Shown here piece after piece: positions 55,189 to 62,504 of a stretch of DNA of 64,000 nt. The position numbers and the translations under genes are program-made. Position 1 is the stretch's first letter; each line of letters begins with the position of its first letter. Source of the stretch: JAOZHU01 sp964506435 (GTDB lineage: Archaea; Thermoproteota; Bathyarchaeia; Bathyarchaeales; Bathycorpusculaceae). The stretch is taken from NCBI GenBank assembly GCA_964506435.1, contig CAZDLK010000005.1:1-64000 (forward strand). Direction: 5' to 3'. The notes beneath the pieces were generated by a model. The model was not told where the DNA came from, ran no database searches, and saw nothing but the letters and a program-made list of their open reading frames with translations.

Positions 55189-55442
55189 CCTACTAGTGTC
55201 ACCCTCACAAGGTCAAGACGATCACCGTTTTTTATTGCATAGCTTTTAATCGTCCGTTCTGGCTTCAAGACAACTCCTTCATATACTAACTCGTACATAT
55301 CTTGAGTGCCCATTTTGATTTTTTCAACCACTGCACGAATAATATCCCTTACTATAGTGGTCGCAACTACCTCCAATCTAACGCTCCCTCTAGCTGAGTC
55401 TACAAATATCTCTACGTTTTCTGTCACAATCGTTTCTTCCAC
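55185..55442 (-). CDS. Ubiquitin-like modifier
   Basis: 85 residues, the size of ubiquitin, and its strands align along the whole length: VEIFVDSARGSVRLEVVATT, YELVYEGVVLKPERTIKSYAI, GDRLDLVRVTLVG. It ends in a single Gly (VG) instead of GG, so no C-terminal processing is needed. First gene of the Ubl-E2-JAMM-E1 operon. Its stop overlaps the E2-like ATG. Promoter box at 55547-55560. Confidence 0.85.
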   Translation of the reverse strand: MEETIVTENVEIFVDSARGSVRLEVVATTIVRDIIRAVVEKIKMGTQDMYELVYEGVVLKPERTIKSYAIKNGDRLDLVRVTLVG

Positions 55443-55530
55443 CTAACCACCTCCCTTATCTTTTTATCTCGAATAACATGAATCGCTGTCTATATGGTAG
55501 GAAGACTAAATATCGGAATATGTTCGCAGC

Positions 55531-55560
55531 TTATAAGCAGCAGTAAATTGCGCAAGTAAC
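55531..55560 (-). promoter_or_regulatory. GTTAC palindrome + TATA: ubiquitin-like operon promoter
   Basis: Minus strand: GTTAC-TTGC-GCAAT at 55560-55547, 11 bp, TATAA at 55535-55531. Expected start near 55507, about 65 nt before the Ubl ATG. The surrounding 60 bp resemble the RamA promoter at 45121-45180. Confidence 0.68.
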
Positions 55561-55561
55561 A

Positions 55562-55620
55562 AACTGTATTCATTTCTTCCGTGGGACTAATTTTCTTATC
55601 GGATACGTTTTCTCATTGTG
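55562..55620 (-). pseudogene. Decayed fragment of an SCP2-like gene
   Basis: Minus strand shares about 80% of bases with codons for the TDTMRDVFDKKIGPMEAMN region of the SCP2-like gene (45582-45926), with a 1-nt insertion and in-frame stops. It sits directly upstream of the GTTAC box of the ubiquitin-like operon. Confidence 0.6.
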
Positions 55621-55629
55621 TCAAATCTG

Positions 55630-55811
55630 TCAAAGCCTTTAGGTTGATATGTGAGTCGACGTGTCCGTACTATAAGGAGAAGCAGCAGAAGTAGCGGGTA
55701 TCAACGCGTGATACTTTCACGCTCTCGCCTTTTTTTTATGATGTCGTTCACGACTTGTGGGATTTGTAAGTAGCCTTCAGAGTATCGGTGGCACCCCGCA
55801 AGTGACGCCTC
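55630..55811 (+). repeat. 182-bp perfect direct repeat, copy 2
   Basis: Identical to 49227-49408. Its first 65 bases (55630-55694) are a 3' fragment of the Cys-rich small gene without its start; the rest is the terminator hairpin and the 3' end of the intact corrinoid-protein gene. Confidence 0.9.
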
Positions 55812-56441
55812 TCTTTTTGTAAGATATGTGCCGCAAGCTAAACATGTGACCGCGTCGTAAAGACCGGCTTTTTTTAAGCCCTCTATAATCTCTTTGATGA
55901 AGTATCTCGCGCTTGGACGAATACACGTGAGGCATACAACGTTTGGTTTATGGGTTCTAATTTCCTCGATATACCATCCTGGATAAAAGCTTGCTACTAA
56001 AAGTACCTTGTGACCAAATGCCTTAAGCAACGGAAGCGTGTATGCCGTTGCACACCATTCTCCATCCGACTCCATAGCCCCTAAAACTATAGTTCTAGGT
56101 TCCACAGTATCCCTCAGCCTTTCCTTAATAGGAATCAGTGCTGCACGGAATGCTTCGACAGCCATTATCAAATTTGCTTTTCCACACAGACCTTTTGCGT
56201 ACCGCTTGTCAACAGCTTTTGCGCCTTCATAACAAGCCTTTAATAAATGATTTACTGAAAGCCCTGCTTCGGTGGCTGATTTCGATAATTTCTCAGCTTC
56301 TTCTTCATTTCCATCAATTATCGCCAACGACAGCGCCGACAGTTCTTTACGTGTAACTCTTGTTTTTGCTCTCTCTGCATTTTCTTTTCTAGAACGTGCT
56401 TTCCTCGATAAACCTGCACGCGCAAATGCGCCTTCATTCAT
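55701..56441 (-). CDS. Corrinoid-protein paralogue lacking the B12 His motif
   Basis: 246 residues. It has the helical cap domain (about 30-105, GNEEEAEKLSKSATEAGLS, LIMAVEAFRAAL) and the Rossmann domain (TIVLGAMESDGEWCATAY, VVCLTCIRPSAR). The cobalt-ligating GDVHDIG is replaced by ESDGEWC, without His. A C-terminal Cys-rich segment (CLACGTYLTK, GCHRYSEGY) replaces the usual end. It may bind another cofactor, bind cobamide base-on, or have lost the role. Divergent from the GcvH-like gene and shares its box. Confidence 0.8.
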   Translation of the reverse strand: MNEGAFARAGLSRKARSRKENAERAKTRVTRKELSALSLAIIDGNEEEAEKLSKSATEAGLSVNHLLKACYEGAKAVDKRYAKGLCGKANLIMAVEAFRAALIPIKERLRDTVEPRTIVLGAMESDGEWCATAYTLPLLKAFGHKVLLVASFYPGWYIEEIRTHKPNVVCLTCIRPSARYFIKEIIEGLKKAGLYDAVTCLACGTYLTKREASLAGCHRYSEGYLQIPQVVNDIIKKRRERESITR

Positions 56442-56496
56442 TTCTTACTACTCTCATTATTGCCACTCTTTTATCATCACATAATAAACATAGTTA

Positions 56497-56528
56497 GTTA
56501 CGTTTGCAACTGCCTTTTATATATATAA
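56497..56528. promoter_or_regulatory. Divergent GTTAC palindrome: corrinoid paralogue and GcvH-like genes
   Basis: GTTAC-GTTT-GCAAC at 56497-56510. Rightward TATATATAA ends at 56528, so the GcvH-like GTG at 56554 would be almost leaderless. Leftward a TTTATTATG lies about 10 bp from the box toward the corrinoid gene start at 56441. Confidence 0.68.
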
Positions 56529-56553
56529 GCACGCGCGATACCTACGAAGACAG

Positions 56554-57033
56554 GTGATTTCGGCGTCTGAAACTTATGGATTTGAGTTTCGCCCTGAACT
56601 ATACTACAACGAGGGACATGTGTGGGCTAAAGTAGAAGCGGATGGTAACGTAAGAATAGGATTCAATGACATCGTAGCCAAGGGAGCGCATGAGATTTTC
56701 TTTATCAAGCTTTCACCCGAGGGAACGAACGTGATACAAAATAAGAGAATAGGAATAATAGAATCACGAAAGTATACGGGACCAATTTCCGCACCGCTTA
56801 CAGGCGAAGTCGTAGCTGTAAATGACGAGGTACGCAGACGTGGCGGCGAAGCATTCATGGATGACCCCTATGAGAAAGGTTGGTTAGCCGTAATAAAGCC
56901 GTCTAACCTCGAAGTGGAATTGAAGAACTTAATGCACGGCGGCGTTGCCCTTGAATGGTTCAAAAAAGAGGCGAAACCACTGCAGGACGAACTAGCCCTC
57001 TACAAAGAGAAACATAAACATGAAGGCGCGTAA
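56554..57033 (+). CDS. GcvH-like lipoyl carrier protein (second)
   Basis: 159 residues, GTG start. GcvH fold: YYNEGHVWAKVEADGNVRIG, IGIIESRKYTGPISAPLTGEV with the lipoylatable Lys, and DDPYEKGWLAVIKPS. A longer helical C-terminus (about 125-159) is unlike glycine-cleavage H proteins. With the Hdr genes that follow it may act as an LbpA-like lipoyl carrier between the methyl or thiol chemistry and HdrA. It is the second lipoyl protein of the island. Confidence 0.88.
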   Translation: MISASETYGFEFRPELYYNEGHVWAKVEADGNVRIGFNDIVAKGAHEIFFIKLSPEGTNVIQNKRIGIIESRKYTGPISAPLTGEVVAVNDEVRRRGGEAFMDDPYEKGWLAVIKPSNLEVELKNLMHGGVALEWFKKEAKPLQDELALYKEKHKHEGA

Positions 57034-57365
57034 ACTCATAATTACGTTATAAACACTCCCTACAATTTTTCAATGCTCATCAACATCTCGAATACCCTAA
57101 AATTGCTTTTTCTCTCTAAACTCCTCATTTATTCACTTTTTCTCTCGCTGAAAACGTATTGAAAAATTATAGCACGCAAACTTCATAGCGCTCGCTAGAA
57201 CTTAGTCTTTAGAACCCTTTTTTTGGTTACGCGTCTCCATTTCTTCTTTTATGACCGAATATACCTTTCTATCAGTTAGTAACTTTGGGAACTGCCACAA
57301 ACCTATATGTGTTCCATGCCATCACATTTTTTGTTGTAGGAAAAATCAAGAGGCGGAAAAGAGAA
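57034..57365 (+). other. Intergenic region with OsmC promoter
   Basis: 332 bases without a gene. A T-run follows an imperfect hairpin near 57215. At 57279-57292 is a weaker form of the box (GTAAC-TTTG-GGAAC), 11 bp before TATAT at 57304-57308. The 11-mer TTACGCGTCTC at 57228 recurs at 57867, bracketing the OsmC gene. Confidence 0.5.
57279..57308 (+). promoter_or_regulatory. Degenerate GTTAC-type box + TATA: OsmC gene promoter
   Basis: GTAAC-TTTG-GGAAC deviates from the palindrome at two positions, but the 11-bp spacing to TATAT is exact. Expected start about 57331, before the GTG at 57366. Confidence 0.55.
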
Positions 57366-57863
57366 GTGTCTTTCAATCGATCAGAAAGTGAAATTATACA
57401 AGCCACGCCTCCAAGCAAGCTAGAATATATTGCAGAGACCAAGTGGGACGGAAAGACTGGGGGGCACGCTCGTTTCGGAGATTCTGTTCAAGGATTAAAG
57501 TATGCGTTGCGAGTGGACAAGCCTACCGAGTTTGGTGGCAAAGGCGATTTTCCTAGTCCATGCTCAGTTTTCTTCACGGGGTTCACTAGCTGTCTGCTCA
57601 CGACATTTCTATACATGAAAGAGCGGATGAGACTAGACATAACTGGGCTGCAGATAACACTCAAAGCTACTGTAAAGTCCGCTATGGTGGGCGGATACCA
57701 CTTGGATGGAATTGAAGCAATCATTCATGTTGAGACAAACGAAAAGAACAAAGCAAAAGCGGAACGGTGCGTAGCGTTGACCAAAAGCTACAGTTTCGCA
57801 TCGCGTGCGTTGCAGGCTGGGGTTCCGATTAACGTAAGACCTGACATACAGATACAAAAGTAA
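57366..57863 (+). CDS. OsmC/Ohr-family protein
   Basis: About 165 residues from GTG 57366; a longer frame from 57285 would begin inside the promoter. OsmC fold with the conserved Cys region: FPSPCSVFFTGFTSCLLTTFLY, carrying two Cys spaced for thiol redox chemistry, and CVALTKSYSFASRAL. OsmC proteins reduce organic peroxides or handle hydrophobic thiols, often with lipoyl or thiol donors, which would fit the lipoyl proteins of this island; that link is inference. Confidence 0.8.
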   Translation: MSFNRSESEIIQATPPSKLEYIAETKWDGKTGGHARFGDSVQGLKYALRVDKPTEFGGKGDFPSPCSVFFTGFTSCLLTTFLYMKERMRLDITGLQITLKATVKSAMVGGYHLDGIEAIIHVETNEKNKAKAERCVALTKSYSFASRALQAGVPINVRPDIQIQK

Positions 57864-58429
57864 TCTTTACGCGTCTCACTTTTTTGTAAGATACATCTAG
57901 TTGCCAGATGTAACTAGCTCAACGCACACTTGCTTAACCAAAAAAGGAAACTTGCTGAGACGCGCGCAATCATCTCTCTGGTTTTGGATATTTGGGGCGG
58001 CGGTATTCTATGTACCGTTTTGGCTAGGCAAGTCGCGAAGAAAAGCTAAACTTAACTGTGTCAAGATTTGCCGTCTAAACTAATCATTTGCCAAGTTCGT
58101 GAAAAACAAAAAGGGATATTTCACCGAAGGGTTTGCTGGAGATCTAATGGATGGCAAGTACTCAGCGAAAAGTGTAAATGCCTGAATCTCTTCTGCTGAT
58201 TATTGTTAATTTTATTGAAGTCCTTGGTCCTTTCATCTCCGACGCTTCAATTTGCTGCAATTTGCTTCTTTTCCAAAGTTGCAAAGAAACCGCACAAGAG
58301 TTGAAATAGAGAAAACTCACCTGTTTGTCCGATGCAATCTCCAAGTTGTTGTATATAACCACCTTTGATTGGCTTTACAACTCACGTGCGCATTTCAAGT
58401 TTTCGATAATGCGCGCCAGCACCTAGTCT
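57864..58429. other. Long intergenic region with decayed sequence
   Basis: 566 bases with no convincing gene. An imperfect box GTTGC-CAGAT-GTAAC lies at 57900-57914 with no TATA at the right distance. At 58099-58185 a 28-codon frame encodes a protein-like GYFTEGFAGDLMDGKYSA segment without clear ribosome binding site; it may be a remnant. A hydrophobic 60-codon frame at 57901-58083 is not supported by promoter or start signals. Confidence 0.4.
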
Positions 58430-58459
58430 GTTACTTTTGTAACTAGTAACATCCTATAA
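58430..58459 (+). promoter_or_regulatory. GTTAC palindrome + TATA: Hdr operon promoter
   Basis: Perfect GTTAC-TTTT-GTAAC at 58430-58443, 11 bp, TATAA at 58455-58459 (CCTATAAA). Expected start about 58482. Confidence 0.78.
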
Positions 58460-58565
58460 ACTCTCCATATCATTGTTTTACGTCAACAGAAGAGATGGGT
58501 GTCTCTTCAAGTTTAGGATGCATGCGGTCAAAAACGAACATGAAAATCAGAGTGAGAGAACAAAA

Positions 58566-58658
58566 ATGATGAATGCACTGGACAAGGAACCAAGGATCGG
58601 CGTATACATAGACATACATGAGCCAGAAAAGGCTACGGAAAATTTTCTCGGGACTTGA
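58566..58658 (+). CDS. Short HdrA-N-terminus-like peptide
   Basis: About 30 residues from ATG 58566 or 58569. The sequence EPRIGVYIDIHEPEK resembles the start of HdrA proteins (PRIGVFVCHCG), but without the cysteines, and stops after FLGT. Just upstream a 24-codon frame (ATG 58495) overlaps its start by ATGA. It may be a relic of a lost HdrA N-terminal domain or a small leader; its stop overlaps a TTG at 58655. Confidence 0.4.
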   Translation: MMNALDKEPRIGVYIDIHEPEKATENFLGT

Positions 58659-58663
58659 TAAGA

Positions 58664-60034
58664 ATGGTCGTCATACAAGCTTGCTCATTGGAGCCTTCAG
58701 AAACCAAACATCTTGATGCACAAAAAAGCGTGCTTGTAATAGGCGCTGGCATAGCTGGAATGCAAGCCTCTTTGGACCTAGCTAGCCGAGGGATTAAAGT
58801 CTATCTTGTAGAAAAGACGCCGAGCATAGGTGGCCGCATGGCACAACTTGACAAGACGTTTCCAACTCTGGACTGCTCCATTTGCATACTTGCTCCAAAA
58901 ATGATAGAATGTCTCAGACATCCGAACATTAGCCTGCTCACCTACTCAGATGTCAAAGAAGTCAAAGGCCAAGCAGGCAACTTCACTGTAAAGGTCCTCA
59001 AGAAAACCCGTTACGTAGACGCCGCAAAATGCACTGGATGTGGCACATGTATGGAAAAATGCCCAGTCAAGGTCCCGAACGAATTTGACATGGGATTAGG
59101 CAACAGGAAAGCTATTTATATGCCGTTTAAACAGGCAGTGCCGCTTGTCGCCACCATAGATCCAGAACACTGTCTTTACTTCTTGAAAGGTGTTTGTAAA
59201 GTCTGCCAGAAAGTTTGTCCATCAAAAGCCATCAATTTCGAACAGAAACCTGAGGAAATAGCGTTGAACGTTTCTTCGATAATCTTAGCCACAGGTTTCG
59301 ACGTATCAGATGTATCGAGGATTAGCGAATACGGCTACAGTAGGTTCAAGAACGTTGTTCATTCCATGGAATTTGAAAGAATACTATGCGCGTCCGGCCC
59401 CACTGGAGGGCATCTTGTCCGACCCTCAGATGGGCAAGAGCCTAAGAGCATCGTCTTCGTTCAGTGTGTAGGTTCAAGGAGTCGGAATGGTGCCTTTCCA
59501 TTTTGTTCAAGCGTTTGCTGCGTCTATGCTACGAAAGAATCGATTCTCGTAAAAGAGCATGCTCCAGAAACTCAGACCTACATCATGTACATTGACATGA
59601 GAGCAGTTGGGAAAGGCTTTCAAGAATTCGTCGATAGAGCTAAGAAAGAATATGGTGTAAGCTACATCAAATCGCGCCCAGCCGAAATAACTGAAGATCC
59701 ATCCAGTGAAAGCTTGCAGATTCACTATGAGGACATGAAAACGGGCGAAATAAAAACGCTTAACGCCGACATGGTCGTGCTGTGTCCTGCACTGGTACCC
59801 AAAGAAGACAACAAGAAACTTGCTGACGCAATTGGGGTAGAGCTTGACGAGTTTGGTTTCTTTAAGGCCGAGAACCTCCTCATCGCACCTCTAGATACAG
59901 GCATCTCTGGGGTGTACATGTGTGGTTACTGCCAAAGCCCAAAAGACATACCTGAGAGCGTAGCACAAGCGAGTGGCGCAGCAGCAAGGTCGGCGGAGAC
60001 AATAGTTTGTCTGGCAGGGGGGGTCAATCGGTGA
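58664..60034 (+). CDS. hdrA: HdrA-like FAD/iron-sulfur protein, first module (split)
   Basis: About 456 residues from ATG 58664. FAD-binding GAGIAGMQASLDLA, then GGRMAQLDKTFPTLDCSICILAPKM, two [4Fe-4S] motifs CTGCGTCMEKC and CKVCQKVC, and the HdrA-type QCVGSRSRNGAFPFCSSVCC. It lacks the usual N-terminal CHCG domain. HdrA bifurcates electrons or routes them between ferredoxin and disulfide substrates. The next gene supplies the second module; the two overlap by 4 nt (GTGA). Confidence 0.88.
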   Translation: MVVIQACSLEPSETKHLDAQKSVLVIGAGIAGMQASLDLASRGIKVYLVEKTPSIGGRMAQLDKTFPTLDCSICILAPKMIECLRHPNISLLTYSDVKEVKGQAGNFTVKVLKKTRYVDAAKCTGCGTCMEKCPVKVPNEFDMGLGNRKAIYMPFKQAVPLVATIDPEHCLYFLKGVCKVCQKVCPSKAINFEQKPEEIALNVSSIILATGFDVSDVSRISEYGYSRFKNVVHSMEFERILCASGPTGGHLVRPSDGQEPKSIVFVQCVGSRSRNGAFPFCSSVCCVYATKESILVKEHAPETQTYIMYIDMRAVGKGFQEFVDRAKKEYGVSYIKSRPAEITEDPSSESLQIHYEDMKTGEIKTLNADMVVLCPALVPKEDNKKLADAIGVELDEFGFFKAENLLIAPLDTGISGVYMCGYCQSPKDIPESVAQASGAAARSAETIVCLAGGVNR

Positions 60035-61725
60035 GTGTAGCAGGTAATCCACGCATTGGTGTGTTTGTATGTCATTGTGGTGTTAATATTGGCGCTGTGG
60101 TCAACGTCCCTGAAATTGTAGAATATGCAAAAACTTTGCCTGATGTTGCATACGCAGAAGGTAACCTTTACACATGTTCTTCTGAAGGGTTAAGCAGGAT
60201 AAAAGAGGCTATTAAAAAACATCAACTTAACCGAGTCGTAGTAGCTTCTTGCACACCGCGAACGCATGAACCCCTGTTCAGGAACGCATGCGAAGAAGCA
60301 AATCTGAACAAGTACCTCTTTCACATGGCAAACATTCGTGAACACTGCAGTTGGGTGCATCCAAAAGACCCCTCAAAAGCCACACACAAGGCTAAAGACA
60401 CAGTTAAGATGGCCGTAGCCAAAGCAGCTCTGCTCGAACCGCAGATAGAGTCCGAGATTAAGGTTCAACCCTCTGCGCTTGTTATTGGTGGCGGAGTAGC
60501 GGGCATGACTGCAGCCCTTAGCTTAGCCAACCAAGGTTTCGATGTGCATTTAGTGGAGAAAAATAAAGAACTTGGCGGAAAACTTGGGGAACTGTATAAC
60601 CTTTATCCAAACAACAAATTAAGTTCAGAAATTCTTGACGCATACGTTCAATCCGTGAACTCAAACATCAACGTTTACACTCTATCAACGGTTAAGCAGG
60701 TTGAAGGTTTCATAGGTAACTTCGAAGCAATAATCGACCGCGAAGGAAAAGAGGAAACACTCAAGGTCGGCACGATAATTGTGGCAACTGGAGCGGAAGT
60801 TTTCAAGCCGCATGGGATGTATTGTTATGGCGAGAACAAGAACGTCATCACACAACTCGAGTTTGAAAAAGTACTGAAAGAAGGGGCGCTCGAGAAACCC
60901 AAGAGCCTCGTGATGATTCAATGCGTGGGAGCAAGAGAAGGAAAAGAAGGCGGGAGAAATTACTGTTCGAAGATATGCTGCGCCGTGGCAGTCAAAAACG
61001 CGTTACACATCAAAGAAGCGCTTCCAAGCACTGAAGTTTACATATTGTATAGAGACATGCAAACCTACGGCAGAGACTTTGAAGAGCAATACCAGAAGGC
61101 TAGAGAAACTTTTGTGCACTTCATAAGATATGATGACACGAGTCCGCCTGAAGTTCATGTTCGGTCAGATGGTACGCTATCTGTTAGCGTACACGACATA
61201 TTAGTTAATGAAACACTTGAGCTTGATGCCGACCTCTTGGTCTTGTCCACACCGCTTGTTCAATCGGAAGAAGCGAAGGATCTCTCCAAGCTTCTGAAGG
61301 TTCCGTTAGGGGCTGATGGCTTCTTCTTAGAAGCACACGTTAAACTCAGACCAGTGGATTTCGCGACAGATGGCATATTTGTGTGCGGAACCGCTCATGG
61401 TCCCAAAACAATCGGCGAAAGTATCGCCCAAGCCTATGCGGCTGCCTCGAGAGCCGGTATTCCTCTGGCCTTAGGGCAAGTCAGGACAGAGGCTATAACA
61501 GCTTATGTTAATGAGAACCGATGCAGTGGATGCGGCACATGTGTTAAGTTGTGTCCTTACAATGCTATACGAAAGGATGATGAGGGAATTGCACGGGTTA
61601 ATGATGCCTTATGCAAGGGATGCGGCGTATGCACTGCAAGTTGCCCAGAAAAAGCCGTGAATATGCGCCACTTCAGCGATGTTCAGGTGATTGCTGAAGC
61701 AACTGCCGCCTTAGGAGGCTCGTGA
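60031..61725 (+). CDS. hdrA: HdrA-like FAD/iron-sulfur protein, second module
   Basis: 564 residues from GTG 60031. N-terminal HdrA domain PRIGVFVCHCGVNIG, LYTCSSEGLSRI, VVASCTPRTHEP; FAD-binding VIGGGVAGMTAALSLA; QCVGAREG and YCSKICC; C-terminal pair CSGCGTCVKLC and CKGCGVCTASC. Together with the previous gene it has the same domain order as the single gene at 62505, so that protein is a fused form of this pair. Confidence 0.9.
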   Translation: MSVAGNPRIGVFVCHCGVNIGAVVNVPEIVEYAKTLPDVAYAEGNLYTCSSEGLSRIKEAIKKHQLNRVVVASCTPRTHEPLFRNACEEANLNKYLFHMANIREHCSWVHPKDPSKATHKAKDTVKMAVAKAALLEPQIESEIKVQPSALVIGGGVAGMTAALSLANQGFDVHLVEKNKELGGKLGELYNLYPNNKLSSEILDAYVQSVNSNINVYTLSTVKQVEGFIGNFEAIIDREGKEETLKVGTIIVATGAEVFKPHGMYCYGENKNVITQLEFEKVLKEGALEKPKSLVMIQCVGAREGKEGGRNYCSKICCAVAVKNALHIKEALPSTEVYILYRDMQTYGRDFEEQYQKARETFVHFIRYDDTSPPEVHVRSDGTLSVSVHDILVNETLELDADLLVLSTPLVQSEEAKDLSKLLKVPLGADGFFLEAHVKLRPVDFATDGIFVCGTAHGPKTIGESIAQAYAAASRAGIPLALGQVRTEAITAYVNENRCSGCGTCVKLCPYNAIRKDDEGIARVNDALCKGCGVCTASCPEKAVNMRHFSDVQVIAEATAALGGS

Positions 61726-61726
61726 G

Positions 61727-62503
61727 TTGGTCGAGTTTGAACCCAAAATTATTGGTTTTCTCTGTAACTGGTGTAGCTACGCAGGCGCTGACCTCGCAGG
61801 TGTAAGCAGAATACAATATCCTTCCAACATAAGAATAATTCGAGTAATGTGCAGCGGCAGAATAGATCCCATAATACCTATAGAAGTCTTCGCCAAAGGC
61901 GCTGATGGAGTGATTGTTTTGGGTTGCCATCCAGGTGACTGCCATTACTCAGAAGGAAATTTGTATGAGAAAAGGAAAATCAAAATGCTCAAGAAACTTT
62001 TGGCGCTGACGGGCATTGGAGCGGACAGACTGAAACTTGAGTGGGTTTCCGCGTCAGAGGGTCAAAGATTCGCCCAAGTAGTAACCGAATTTACGGAGCA
62101 AATACGGCAGCTGGGGCGCTCTCCTGTGTCTGGAGCGAACCCTGATTTACAAGTGCTCCTGAATCTTCAAGCGGCAAAGAATGCAGCCTCAGGCTTCAGA
62201 GTGAGGGTTTTGGTAGGCAGAGAAAGAGAGTTGACCGAAAAGAGTAACGTTTACGATGAAAAAATCCTGCAAGAGGAATTTGATGCTTTACTCGATGATA
62301 CAGTGAAGGCTGAATTCATACAGCACAAGCTTCATCTTTTAACTAGAAATCGCTCGTTGTCAATTAAGGCTTTAACAGAAGCAACAGCGCTGAAACCAGC
62401 TGATGTGCTCAAGCAAATAGTGTCCATGCGTAGAAAAAACATGATTACTGTTGATCACATTGAAGGTGCCACGCCGTTTTACAAGGCTTTGGAGGTTGAG
62501 TAA
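61727..62503 (+). CDS. mvhD: MvhD/FlpD-like iron-sulfur protein with C-terminal helix-turn-helix-like domain
   Basis: 258 residues, TTG start 1 nt after the HdrA stop. The N-terminal ~135 residues are MvhD/FlpD: FLCNWCSYAGADLAG, VMCSGRIDP, GCHPGDCHYSEGN, whose Cys bind a [2Fe-2S] cluster and link a hydrogenase or dehydrogenase to HdrA. The C-terminal ~60 residues (LSIKALTEATALKPADVLKQ) look like a winged helix, which is unusual in this family. Supports an Hdr complex encoded here. Confidence 0.88.
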   Translation: MVEFEPKIIGFLCNWCSYAGADLAGVSRIQYPSNIRIIRVMCSGRIDPIIPIEVFAKGADGVIVLGCHPGDCHYSEGNLYEKRKIKMLKKLLALTGIGADRLKLEWVSASEGQRFAQVVTEFTEQIRQLGRSPVSGANPDLQVLLNLQAAKNAASGFRVRVLVGRERELTEKSNVYDEKILQEEFDALLDDTVKAEFIQHKLHLLTRNRSLSIKALTEATALKPADVLKQIVSMRRKNMITVDHIEGATPFYKALEVE

Positions 62504-62504
62504 A

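Noticed and set aside
55185..55442. ThiS/MoaD-type sulfur carrier
   Set aside because: The Ubl aligns with ubiquitin, and E2-like and JAMM genes overlap it in one operon; no thiamine or molybdopterin genes are near.
57900..57914. Eleventh GTTAC box
   Set aside because: One half-site differs, the spacer is 5 bp and no TATA lies at 11 bp; treated as decayed.
57901..58083. 60-codon hydrophobic frame
   Set aside because: TTG start without ribosome binding site and no promoter; composition is not convincing.
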